Below are positions 57,312 to 64,000 of a DNA stretch of 64,000 bases, piece by piece; within the stretch, counting starts at the first letter, position 1; every line of letters begins with the position of its first letter. The stretch is from Natrinema mahii (lineage in GTDB: Archaea; Halobacteriota; Halobacteria; Halobacteriales; Natrialbaceae): NCBI GenBank assembly GCA_000690595.2, contig JHUT02000003.1, positions 124,001 through 188,000 of the forward strand. The letters run 5' to 3'. Both the position numbers and the translations under genes were made by a program. A model generated the notes under the pieces. The model saw nothing but the letters and a program-made list of their open reading frames with translations, had not been told where the DNA came from and searched no databases.

Positions 57312-57659
57312 ATGCCCGATACAATAAATAGGAGAAGAGCGTTAGAAATGGCCGGTGTTTCTATCGGCGCTTTGGCAAGCAGTAGTGGTACTGTTTTGGC
57401 AGACAGTTCTGACGACCAAGATCGTGCTATCAAAGTGAAAGACGGACGGTTTGTACTTGACCGTGAGAATGTAGGAAGACACCAGTATGAGATCCTCAAG
57501 CCTGCTATCGAAGATTTCAACAGGGCAATTGAAGATGGTCATATCAAATTAGAGATCTCTAAAGACCATACCTCAGAAATAGAACCACTAAATAAAGAGC
57601 CCCAAGTTACTGTTCAACTCCAAAGCAGTGTTGACGAAATGGTGGAGGGTGATGAGTAA
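57312..57659 (+). CDS. Tat-exported protein of unknown function (115 aa)
   Basis: A clear twin-arginine signal (N-R-R-R-A-L-E-M-A-G, hydrophobic core, A-x-A-like site near residue 32: V-L-A-D). The mature part, about 83 residues, is charged with a helical segment (residues 55-70) and no Cys. It lacks any recognised motif. Its TAA overlaps the ATG of the next gene by one base. An AT-rich promoter region (tttaata at about 57279-57285) lies 27-33 bases upstream. Confidence 0.8.
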   Translation: MPDTINRRRALEMAGVSIGALASSSGTVLADSSDDQDRAIKVKDGRFVLDRENVGRHQYEILKPAIEDFNRAIEDGHIKLEISKDHTSEIEPLNKEPQVTVQLQSSVDEMVEGDE

Positions 57660-57976
57660 TGGGTTGTAATGAGGACAAGGGTGAGATCAATAATGGTTTC
57701 CTAATAAATAGGAATATGACTCTCTATCTTAGCGACGGAACAGTTAGTGATCTTGATGGATTAATCACATCAGGTGGTGGAGCCGCAGCGGTATATGGGG
57801 TGCTAGTTGAAAAGGGAATCCTCGCAGGATCGCTTGCTGGTCCTGTTGCTACAGTTATTGGCGGAATCATCCTTACGTATTGGGGTATGATCAAGGTTCA
57901 GAATGACGGCTGCGGCGTCATACTCAAATCAAGAATTCCACTAGGGAACACTGCACCCACGGTTCATTCTCAGTAG
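57659..57976 (+). CDS. Gly-rich hydrophobic small protein (105 aa), possible secreted peptide precursor
   Basis: Coupled to the Tat-signal gene by a TAATG overlap. Residues 1-30 are polar with C3; residues about 38-78 form a Gly-rich hydrophobic helix with GxxxG spacing (A-G-S-L-A-G-P-V-A-T-V-I-G-G); a D-G-C-G-V segment with a second Cys and a polar tail follow. The Gly/Ala-rich helix recalls bacteriocin or pore-forming peptides, but no family was recognised and no maturation genes are seen. Confidence 0.75.
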   Translation: MGCNEDKGEINNGFLINRNMTLYLSDGTVSDLDGLITSGGGAAAVYGVLVEKGILAGSLAGPVATVIGGIILTYWGMIKVQNDGCGVILKSRIPLGNTAPTVHSQ

Positions 57977-58171
57977 ACACCTACCAAACAATTTTTGGGG
58001 GGTAAGATACAGGGGGCCGGAAGTGGTTATGTCCGGGATCAGATTATCCTGTTACTTTCCGGTATAAGGGATCTAGTCTCACAAAACTTCTAGTACTCCT
58101 GTGCTACCGTAATAGAATTAATGTAATTGATGGTCTCGTATCAATCTATAGTATCCGTTCGACGGAAGCTT

Positions 58172-59410
58172 TCAGTCCGCGGTTCGCGGTCGACTCGAGG
58201 GCGTGACCGCGCCGCTTTGCTGGACGATATCGAGGGCGGTCATCACGTCGCTGCGCGAGATCAGCCCGACGAGGTCACCGTCTTCGGGCCGGGGTTCGCC
58301 GAACGACCCGCCCGCATCGGGTACCTCGACGACGAGGAGTCGGCCGATCCCGTGTTCCTGCATCCGTTCGATGGCGGTCATCGCGTTCGAGTCCGGCGTG
58401 ATCGTCTGCAGGTCGGTCGTCATCACGTCCGCGACGGTGTAGGCCTCCCGTTCGACCTGATCGACCTCGCGGGCGTCGGACAGGGTCACGAGCCCGACGA
58501 GGCCCTCGCCGGTAGCACTGCGTTCGACGACCGGGTAGCCGGTGTGTCGCTCCCGGAACATCCGTTCGATCAGCACCGCGACCGTCGTGTCGGGTTCGAC
58601 CGTGTGGAGGTCCTCGACCGGCGTCATGATGTCGCCGACGGTGACGTCCTGAAAGGCCGCCTTCATCGTCACCTGCTGGGCCTCGCTCGAGGCGGCGATG
58701 AAGACGAAGAAGGCGACGCCGATGAGGATGATGTTCAGCGCGAACAGTCCGAACAGGCCCATGAAGACCGCGAACAGCTTCCCGACGCTCGCGGCCTGCT
58801 GGGTCGCCTGCGCGTAGGGGCGGCCCCGGGCCAGCAGCGCGCGCAGCACGCGGCCGCCGTCCATCGGGAACGCGGGGAGCATGTTGAAGACGGCGAGCGC
58901 GACGTTCAGAATCGCGAGATAGCCGAGGACGAACCGCGTCCCGCCCAGCAGTTCCGGCGACGCTCCGCTGAGGAGTTCGGGCGTGAGGACGAAGAGGCCG
59001 TAGGAGCCGACGCCGACGAGGACGCTGACGATCGGCCCCGCGATGGCGATGTTCAGTTCCTGTCGCCAGTCTTCGGGCATCTCCGAGAACGAGGCGATGC
59101 CGCCGAACAGCCAGAGCGTGATCGAATCGATCGGGAACCCGTACCGCCGGGCGGTCAGCGAGTGGCCCAGCTCGTGGAGGATGACGCCGACGAACAGGCC
59201 GACGGCGGCCGTCAGCCCGAGGAGCCACGGAACCGGCCCGCCGGTGATGGCCCCGACGTCGATCCCGGCCCCGAGTACCTCGTTGAGAATCTCGGAGACG
59301 GGCTCGATCCGCGTGCCGATCAGGTACGCAAACAGCGGCAACACGAGCAAGAACGTGAGATCGAGCTTGATCGGGATCCCGAACAGCGAGCCGATCCGGA
59401 AACTTCTCAT
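58172..59410 (-). CDS. Site-2 protease (M50) with CBS domain pair
   Basis: 412 residues from ATG 59410. The zinc motif H-E-L-G-H-S in TM2/3, the N-M-L-P-A-F-P-M-D-G-G (NxxPxxxxDG) in the later helix, and two CBS domains (about 245-300 and 310-370) in the C-terminal half. It should cut transmembrane substrates within the membrane, with CBS sensing an adenosyl nucleotide. Common in archaea; the substrate is unknown. Confidence 0.93.
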   Translation of the reverse strand: MRSFRIGSLFGIPIKLDLTFLLVLPLFAYLIGTRIEPVSEILNEVLGAGIDVGAITGGPVPWLLGLTAAVGLFVGVILHELGHSLTARRYGFPIDSITLWLFGGIASFSEMPEDWRQELNIAIAGPIVSVLVGVGSYGLFVLTPELLSGASPELLGGTRFVLGYLAILNVALAVFNMLPAFPMDGGRVLRALLARGRPYAQATQQAASVGKLFAVFMGLFGLFALNIILIGVAFFVFIAASSEAQQVTMKAAFQDVTVGDIMTPVEDLHTVEPDTTVAVLIERMFRERHTGYPVVERSATGEGLVGLVTLSDAREVDQVEREAYTVADVMTTDLQTITPDSNAMTAIERMQEHGIGRLLVVEVPDAGGSFGEPRPEDGDLVGLISRSDVMTALDIVQQSGAVTPSSRPRTAD

Positions 59411-59606
59411 AGCCGTTTCTTTCGGCGGCGGACCCTTAAGCGCGCCGACGACTCGGTACCGGCGGTCGACGCCGCGCGGCGCTCGAGCGGTTCGATCGCT
59501 CGAGCCGACTATAGGGATATATAATTGCAATAATACTACCTAGCGTCTCGATACTGTTCCTCCCATAGCGTTATATGCGAGTTCGTGGTTTCGTGTTCGT
59601 ACACTG

Positions 59607-59858
59607 ATGCAAACGACCACTCACTCACCGTGCGTCGACGACCTCCCGGCCGAACTCGAGTCAGCCCAGTCGAAACTGGTCTATCTCTACCTCGAGGCGG
59701 CCGGCGAAGCGACCGCGACCGACCTCCAAGAAGCGCTCGGCCTCCGAAAACTGGCGATTCTGAGCGTCGTCGGCTCGCTCTCGAGTCGCGGCCTGATCGA
59801 GGAAACCGAGGCCGGCTACGCGGCCACGGCCGCCACGACCGACCGGGTCACGGCGTAA
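59607..59858 (+). CDS. Small winged-helix regulator (83 aa)
   Basis: A helix-turn-helix (about 36-64: A-T-A-T-D-L-Q-E-A-L-G-L-R-K-L-A-I-L-S-V-V) with a short wing (E-E-T-E-A-G-Y-A-A). Preceded by a TATA-like gttatat at about 59570 with the expected leader spacing. It lies 76 bases before the L10e gene on the same strand, but control of that gene is not implied by anything but position. Confidence 0.8.
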   Translation: MQTTTHSPCVDDLPAELESAQSKLVYLYLEAAGEATATDLQEALGLRKLAILSVVGSLSSRGLIEETEAGYAATAATTDRVTA

Positions 59859-59934
59859 TCTCCCGACAGCGACCGACGCGGCGCTTCGAAGCCTTTATCC
59901 GCTCGGTGGGCTTCCGTTTTCGTAAGTAACCACC

Positions 59935-60465
59935 ATGTCCGACAAACCTGCCTCCATGTACCGGGAGATCAGTAAGCCGGCCTACACGCGCCGCGAATAC
60001 ATCACCGGCATCCCGGGCTCGAAGATCGCACAGCACAAGATGGGCGACGCCCAGGCAAACGCCGAGGACTACCCCGTTCAGATCAGCCTCATCACGGAAG
60101 AGGAGGTCCAGATCCGCCACGGGAGCCTCGAGGCCTCGCGCCTCTCGGCGAACCGTCACATGCTGAAAAACGCCGGCGAGAACAACTACAAGATGGTCCT
60201 GCGCAAGTTCCCCCACCACGTCATCCGGGAGAACAAGCAGGCGACGGGCGCGGGGGCAGACCGTGTCTCCGACGGGATGCGCCAGGCCTTCGGGAAGATC
60301 GTCGGCACCGCCGCTCGCATCGACGCTGGCGAGCGCATCTTCACCATCTGGTGTGACGTCGACGACGCCGAGTTCGCCAAGGACGCCCTGCGGCGCTCCT
60401 ACAACAAGATCTCGCCGCCGTGTCGCGTCGTCGTCGAGCGCGGCGAAGAGCAGCTGATCGCCTAG
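59935..60465 (+). CDS. rpl10e: 50S ribosomal protein L10e (uL16)
   Basis: 176 residues, normal for archaeal L16/L10e. The conserved stretches [22 protein letters not shown] and D-G-M-R-Q-A-F-G-K are intact. It binds 23S rRNA near the A-site tRNA. Highly expressed; followed by two stable hairpins that may end or stabilise its transcript. Confidence 0.96.
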   Translation: MSDKPASMYREISKPAYTRREYITGIPGSKIAQHKMGDAQANAEDYPVQISLITEEEVQIRHGSLEASRLSANRHMLKNAGENNYKMVLRKFPHHVIRENKQATGAGADRVSDGMRQAFGKIVGTAARIDAGERIFTIWCDVDDAEFAKDALRRSYNKISPPCRVVVERGEEQLIA

Positions 60466-60867
60466 AGACGAAGTTTTGCTCTGCGGGCCAGCGAAGCTGG
60501 CCCTCGGCAAAAATTCGATTAAAGGCACCGGAAGACGCGAAGCGTCTTCCGAGCCTTCGCTCGCTTCGCTCACGAAGACACTCCTCCCTCCGTTCACTCG
60601 CTCCCGATAGTCGCTCGTTCACATCGGTCGTCGGCCCGCTCGTTCGCGCCTGCGGCGCTCACTCGCGGTCGGTACCGGTGAACGCCTGCCCTCCCCCGAG
60701 TCGTGCGTCTCTCGCATCTGCTCGAGACGCGCTCCCGGCCGCGGCGAATTCGGGTGCTCGAGCGGTCCGCTCGTCGCCGTGCTACGCGTCGCGGTCACGG
60801 CGACGTCCGTTTGTTCGACAGCTGACAAGCCGAAAGAATAACGTGGAGTCGCTGTGGCGTACGGCGT
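60466..60867. other. 402-base intergenic region after rpl10e
   Basis: Starts with the two hairpins described at 60485-60551, then Arg/Ser-rich, non-coding-looking sequence with several cgcttcgctc-like runs. An AT-poor promoter for the lipoprotein gene is not obvious; aagaataacg (60834-60843) is the best TATA candidate, 25-34 bases before its ATG. Confidence 0.45.
60485..60551 (+). terminator. Two perfect GNA-loop hairpins after rpl10e
   Basis: Hairpin 1: gggccagc-gaa-gctggccc (60485-60503, 8 bp). Hairpin 2: ccggaagacgc-type stem with the same gaa loop (60529-60551, 10 bp). Both close on GCGAAGC, a mini-hairpin known for unusual stability. Hairpin 1 is 20 bases past the stop, followed by aaaaattcga; 3'-end formation or mRNA protection is likely. 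Confidence 0.6.
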
Positions 60868-61491
60868 ATGGACCGTCGAGGAGTCCTCGCCGCTGCGGGA
60901 AGTTTGCTCGCGGTTTCAGCCGCGGGATGTGCCGGGTCCGAGTCCGAATCCGACGGCGAAGATCCGCCGAAACCGGTCGTCGAAGACGTCCGGGTCCCGG
61001 TGGTCGAGCGCGTCGATGCCGACGGCGTTCCGTCCGTCGAGTCGATCGACGCGGGCTCCGACTCGAACCGCGAGTTCGCCGCGACGTTCGAAAACGCCGG
61101 CGACGCCGGCGACGCTGCGATCTCGCTGTATCTCCTCGAGGCGGACGACCCCGACGGGGACGTTCTCACCGCCAGCGCCCCCGCTCGCGTGCGAGTCGTC
61201 CGCTTCGCGGCGGGCGAACGGCGCGCCGTCGCCTTCGACGACGTTTCGCCCGAGGGGTACGACGCCTACTACCTCGAGGCGCAGATCGGAAGCGTCGAAG
61301 CGGACGTCCGAAACGACGGCGAGGACGGTCTCGTCGAGGTCGTGCTCACGTCGCCGGACGGCGAACCGACGGACAAACGACGGACGATCGAACTGGCCGC
61401 GGACGCGACCGAGACCGTGTCGTTCGACGGGGCGTTCGTGCGGGAGGCATACGACGTGCGGGCTGAGGCGGCCGACGAGGAGCGTCGGTAG
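60868..61491 (+). CDS. Tat/Sec lipoprotein of unknown function (207 aa)
   Basis: M-D-R-R-G-V-L-A-A-A is a short twin-arginine-like start followed by a hydrophobic core and lipobox S-A-A-G-C (Cys21). The mature part is a negatively charged beta-rich domain (F-A-A-T-F-E-N-A-G-D; A-V-A-F-D-D-V-S-P) suggestive of an Ig-like/CARDB fold. Cell-surface anchored, function not evident. Rightward and separate from L10e and the ATP-grasp gene. Confidence 0.82.
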   Translation: MDRRGVLAAAGSLLAVSAAGCAGSESESDGEDPPKPVVEDVRVPVVERVDADGVPSVESIDAGSDSNREFAATFENAGDAGDAAISLYLLEADDPDGDVLTASAPARVRVVRFAAGERRAVAFDDVSPEGYDAYYLEAQIGSVEADVRNDGEDGLVEVVLTSPDGEPTDKRRTIELAADATETVSFDGAFVREAYDVRAEAADEERR

Positions 61492-61567
61492 TCGAGCACG
61501 CCTCGGTTCCGCTCTCCCGCTCGAGCCACGAGACACCTTTTTCCCCGTCTCCTCCCGAGTCCCACGT

Positions 61568-62440
61568 ATGATCGATCTCGCGGTCGCGAACGCGCAGGAG
61601 ACGTTCGGGCGGATGCGGGAGCCGCTGGCCGAGCGGGGGATACAGGTTCATCACGTGCCCGCGAGCGAGCGCGTGGTCCCGCTGGGGGCCGACGCCCCAT
61701 GGGCGGCCGGCGACTACGATGTCGGTTTCGTCTACCCCGGCCGGCTCATGGAGGGTGGGGTCGCCGACGCCCTGCTCGAGATCCCGTGGCTCAACGACCA
61801 CGAGGCCGTGCTGACCTCGCGGAACAAGGCCGAAGTGATCGCGCGCCTCGAGCGGGCCGACCTCCCGGTGCCGCGGTCGGTGTACGTCTCGAACGATGTC
61901 GGCGAGGCCGAGTTGGCGTCGGTCTTCGACCGCTTCGAGCCGCCGGTGGTCATCAAACCGAACTCGACGACGCGGGGGACCGGCGTCGCGAAGGCCCACG
62001 ATCTCGATTCCTTCCTGGGGATCTGTGACTACCTCTCCTTAGTCCACGACTACCGCGCGACCGGCGATCGCTCCTTTCTCGTCCAGGAGTACCTCCCGAA
62101 CGCGACCGATTACCGGGTGATGGTCCTCGAGGGCGAGTACGTCGGCGCGGTCGAGCGGCGACTGCCCGACGACGCTGTCGCGGAGGGCCAGTGGAAACAC
62201 AACGTCCACCGCGGGGCCGAGGCCACCGGCGTCGACCTCCCCGCGGAGTGGCGCGCCCTCGCCGAATCGGTCGCCACCGAACTCGAGATCCCGTTCCTGG
62301 GGGTGGACCTGCTCGAGACCGACGACCGGCTGGTGGTCAACGAGACGAACGCGCGGCCGACGATCGACGCCGAGACGAAGTACGAGCCGGACTTCTACGA
62401 CCGGCTCGCGGCCGCGATCCGTGCAGCCGCGAAGCGATGA
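61568..62440 (+). CDS. ATP-grasp ligase, RimK/LysX-like
   Basis: 290 residues from ATG 61568. ATP-grasp landmarks: P-V-V-I-K-P-N-S-T-T-R-G-T-G, F-L-V-Q-E-Y-L, and the metal site G-V-D-L-L-E ... V-V-N-E-T-N-A-R-P-T. It resembles RimK-type carboxylate-amine ligases that add an amino acid to a peptide or metabolite. The arginine-pathway ArgX is a separate gene, so this one probably does another ligation, unidentified. Confidence 0.88.
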   Translation: MIDLAVANAQETFGRMREPLAERGIQVHHVPASERVVPLGADAPWAAGDYDVGFVYPGRLMEGGVADALLEIPWLNDHEAVLTSRNKAEVIARLERADLPVPRSVYVSNDVGEAELASVFDRFEPPVVIKPNSTTRGTGVAKAHDLDSFLGICDYLSLVHDYRATGDRSFLVQEYLPNATDYRVMVLEGEYVGAVERRLPDDAVAEGQWKHNVHRGAEATGVDLPAEWRALAESVATELEIPFLGVDLLETDDRLVVNETNARPTIDAETKYEPDFYDRLAAAIRAAAKR

Positions 62441-62573
62441 TCACTGCGGCGACGGCTGTTCGCTCGGAACACGGCCGCAACCGAGTTCGACCGCGATCGC
62501 GACGCATACGGACCGACCATCTGCGGTGGCGCACGCTGTCGGCCGCCTGAGGGCTACCGAAGGCGGCCGTCAC

Positions 62574-62827
62574 TCTCGTGCGAGGGATGAGTGAGCGACT
62601 ACGAGGAGCGAACGAATCGGCTGGGGAGGGCGTGATTACCCCGTGTTGCCACGATAGCAGAGTATTGTTGCCGGTCACTCCCGGTTGAACGCGGAACGAA
62701 CGGGGCAGCGGCCGCTGACCGAAGTGGAGGTACAGAGCGTCCTGCCATCGTGGCAACAATGACAGCCACACCCTCCCCAGCCGATTCGTTCAGTCGTTTC
62801 ACTCCTTCACTCATCCCTCACACGAGA
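62574..62827. mobile_element. 254-bp MITE-like element with long terminal inverted repeats
   Basis: Left arm tctcgtgcgagggatgag (62574-62591) and the right arm complement (62810-62827) agree except for one base; the match resumes over gaacgaatcggctggggagg (62610-62629) against 62770-62791. A nested inner pairing around ttgccacgat (62644-62653) and atcgtggcaa (62748-62757) continues towards the centre. No transposase is encoded; the overlapping frames are shadows. Probably a non-autonomous transposon mobilised by a related IS. Confidence 0.85.
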
Positions 62828-63010
62828 TCATCGACTGCCATCGCTGTCGCTCAGGCAGTCGACAGCGCGCGCCACCGCAAAGCGGGTATCGATCCGGCGT
62901 GAGCCGGACCCTTTCCCACCCCGTGAACTCCGCGATCAACTTGGAGAGCGACGCCACTCGAAACGCTCAGTGCCAATACCGAAAACGAGGGCGCGACCGC
63001 GACGGCCCGG

Positions 63011-63412
63011 TTACTCGAGGCTGATATCGGAGGACTGTTCGGCCCGATCGAAGACGACCTCGAGGACGCCGTTGTTGTAGGTCGCCGAGGCGGTGTGTTC
63101 GTTGACGCGGGACGGCAGGGAGACGCGCTCGTCGTACTGGCGGTGGTCGCTTTCCGCGGAGATGGTCAGGGTCTCGCCGTCGCACTCGAGTTCGATGTTG
63201 TCCTTCTCGACGCCGGGGAGGTCGGCGACGACGCGGATCTCGTCGTCGGTCTCGTGGATGTCGACGTGGGTGTCCATGCCGAAGCCGTTGTCGACGTCGC
63301 TCGAGGAGTCGAAATCGACGTTTGCGTCCGCGCCGTTCATCATCTCGTTCATCATCCGCTCGATCTCGCGAAACAGGTCGTCGAAGGGTTCGTCGCGGTC
63401 GTCTCGGCGCAT
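63011..63412 (-). CDS. Small heat-shock protein (Hsp20)
   Basis: 133 residues from ATG 63412. An N-terminal Met-rich region (R-E-I-E-R-M-M-N-E-M-M-N) is followed by an alpha-crystallin domain with V-V-A-D-L-P-G-V and the A-T-Y-N-N-G-V-L-E-V-V-F strand (the A-x-x-x-N-G-V-L motif). It holds unfolded proteins under stress. The C-terminal I-x-I/V motif appears as D-I-S-L, possibly degenerate. Confidence 0.92.
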   Translation of the reverse strand: MRRDDRDEPFDDLFREIERMMNEMMNGADANVDFDSSSDVDNGFGMDTHVDIHETDDEIRVVADLPGVEKDNIELECDGETLTISAESDHRQYDERVSLPSRVNEHTASATYNNGVLEVVFDRAEQSSDISLE

Positions 63413-63569
63413 GTGGCGGTCTAGGGGACCACGTGGCAAAAACTTTCTGTCGTCGCTATAGGAGCGGTGGCCGCATCCGACCGCCGGCGGCCCGACTCGA
63501 CGTCGTCCCGGCGTTCTCGAGGCCTCGAGCCGGCCTCGACGGCAGTTTGAGAATCGCGTTCGATCGCGC

Positions 63570-64000
63570 CTACAGTCCGATACCGAGCGTCTCGTTGGTC
63601 GTTTCGATGCTCTCGGCGGCGTCGGCGCTGCCGGTCACGGCGCGGATCGCGTCGACGTTTTCGGGCACGACGTCGCTCTCTTGGTGGATCCCCTGGAAGA
63701 GATAGAGATCGTCGCCGACGGTCGAGATCGACTCCTCCCAGATGCAGTTCTCCCAGATGTCGCCGCGCGGACGGCCCGCGTCCATCGCGTACTCCTTGAG
63801 TTTCCCGCTGCCATCGATGTCCAGCCGCTCGGGGATGAGGAACAGCCGCGACTCATCCTCGAACAGTTCGCGGACGTCTGCCGCGTCGACTTCCTCCTCG
63901 AGCGTGACGTTGAGGCTGTGCATGTGCATCAGCGTCGCGGGCACCTTCATCCCGAGCGTGTCGATGTCCAGATCGTCGAAGATGGTCTCGACGTCGGGGC
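63570..64000 (-). CDS. gap: Type II glyceraldehyde-3-phosphate dehydrogenase, C-terminal part
   Basis: The 3' part of a gene whose start lies beyond the right edge. About 143 residues are visible, with [25 protein letters not shown] and [12 protein letters not shown], all from the archaeal (type II) GAPDH C-terminal domain. The catalytic Cys and Rossmann fold are outside the window. It oxidises glyceraldehyde-3-phosphate in glycolysis/gluconeogenesis. Confidence 0.93.
   Translation of the reverse strand, partial: PDVETIFDDLDIDTLGMKVPATLMHMHSLNVTLEEEVDAADVRELFEDESRLFLIPERLDIDGSGKLKEYAMDAGRPRGDIWENCIWEESISTVGDDLYLFQGIHQESDVVPENVDAIRAVTGSADAAESIETTNETLGIGL

Larger units (their letters stand above)
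56871..58115. mobile_element. AT-rich island with three small genes, flanked by weak repeats
   Basis: The sequence turns sharply AT-rich at about 56860 and returns to GC-rich after 58140. Short imperfect direct repeats (agtacctcctgctac-type, 56871-56892 and 58092-58115) stand near both edges. Codon usage of the three genes inside differs from the host's, as expected of a transferred cassette. No integrase or transposase is present. Confidence 0.45.

Noticed and set aside
58127-59524. A 465-codon rightward frame opposite the site-2 protease
   Set aside because: Asp/Arg/Gln-rich low complexity; the other strand has the zinc motif and CBS domains.

Overview
The window is chromosomal DNA of an extremely halophilic archaeon (class Halobacteria, probably Natrialbaceae-like; the genus is a guess). 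The signs are high GC, very acidic predicted proteins, Tat-dependent lipoproteins with a Gly/Ala-Cys lipobox, a TFB-type transcription factor, an MCM helicase, archaeal ribosomal protein L10e, LysW-dependent arginine synthesis, and promoters with a TATA box about 25-30 bases before near-leaderless starts.

Layout. 1-9.9 kb: housekeeping and transport genes (M29 aminopeptidase, threonine aldolase, phosphodiesterase, CDF metal transporter, XPD/DinG-like helicase, and a sulfur uptake/relay operon of a YeeE/TsuA channel, TusA and a rhodanese). 9.9-20.6 kb: a membrane-anchored winged-helix protein, then a complete arginine cluster argG-argH-lysW-argX-argC-argB-argD-argE-argF, mostly joined by 4-base overlaps. 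20.6-28.8 kb: small membrane and regulatory genes, threonine synthase, a TFB, an MCM helicase carrying a 180-residue mini-intein in its Walker A motif, and a DUF502 membrane protein.

28.8-35.4 kb is accessory DNA. It holds an AT-rich insert with two unfamiliar genes, a dense cluster of the normally rare tetranucleotide CTAG, two diverged 93-base direct repeats flanking that insert, and a compact seven-gene operon (four small putative zinc proteins or peptides, an ExK-type nuclease candidate, a DUF7845-like protein and a winged-helix protein). The operon starts from a TATA box overlapped by a 10-bp-arm palindrome and lies next to a tRNA-Pro gene whose 3' end is duplicated. This tRNA-anchored operon is the best candidate for an undescribed system.

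35.4-47.5 kb: BofA-like and DUF7504-like genes, a Ski2-like helicase, a chemotaxis transducer whose mRNA leader is essentially one hairpin, and an iron/siderophore uptake locus (two binding proteins, ATPase, permease) under three near-identical DtxR/IdeR-type palindromes. One binding protein and a nearby 4-TM gene carry apparent frameshifts. 47.5-53 kb: an Lrp-type regulator and an inorganic-carbon module (DabB, DabA with all four expected zinc ligands, convergent beta-carbonic anhydrase). 53-64 kb: oxidoreductase, alpha/beta hydrolase, ABC-2 exporter, an AT-rich island with a coupled Tat-signal/Gly-rich gene pair, a site-2 protease with CBS domains, L10e, a lipoprotein, an ATP-grasp ligase, a 254-bp MITE-like inverted-repeat element, Hsp20, and the end of a type II GAPDH gene.

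Family names come from recognising motifs by eye; no database search was run. Where the start is stated to differ from the longest frame, it was chosen from the position of conserved sequence, ATG preference or Shine-Dalgarno/promoter spacing.
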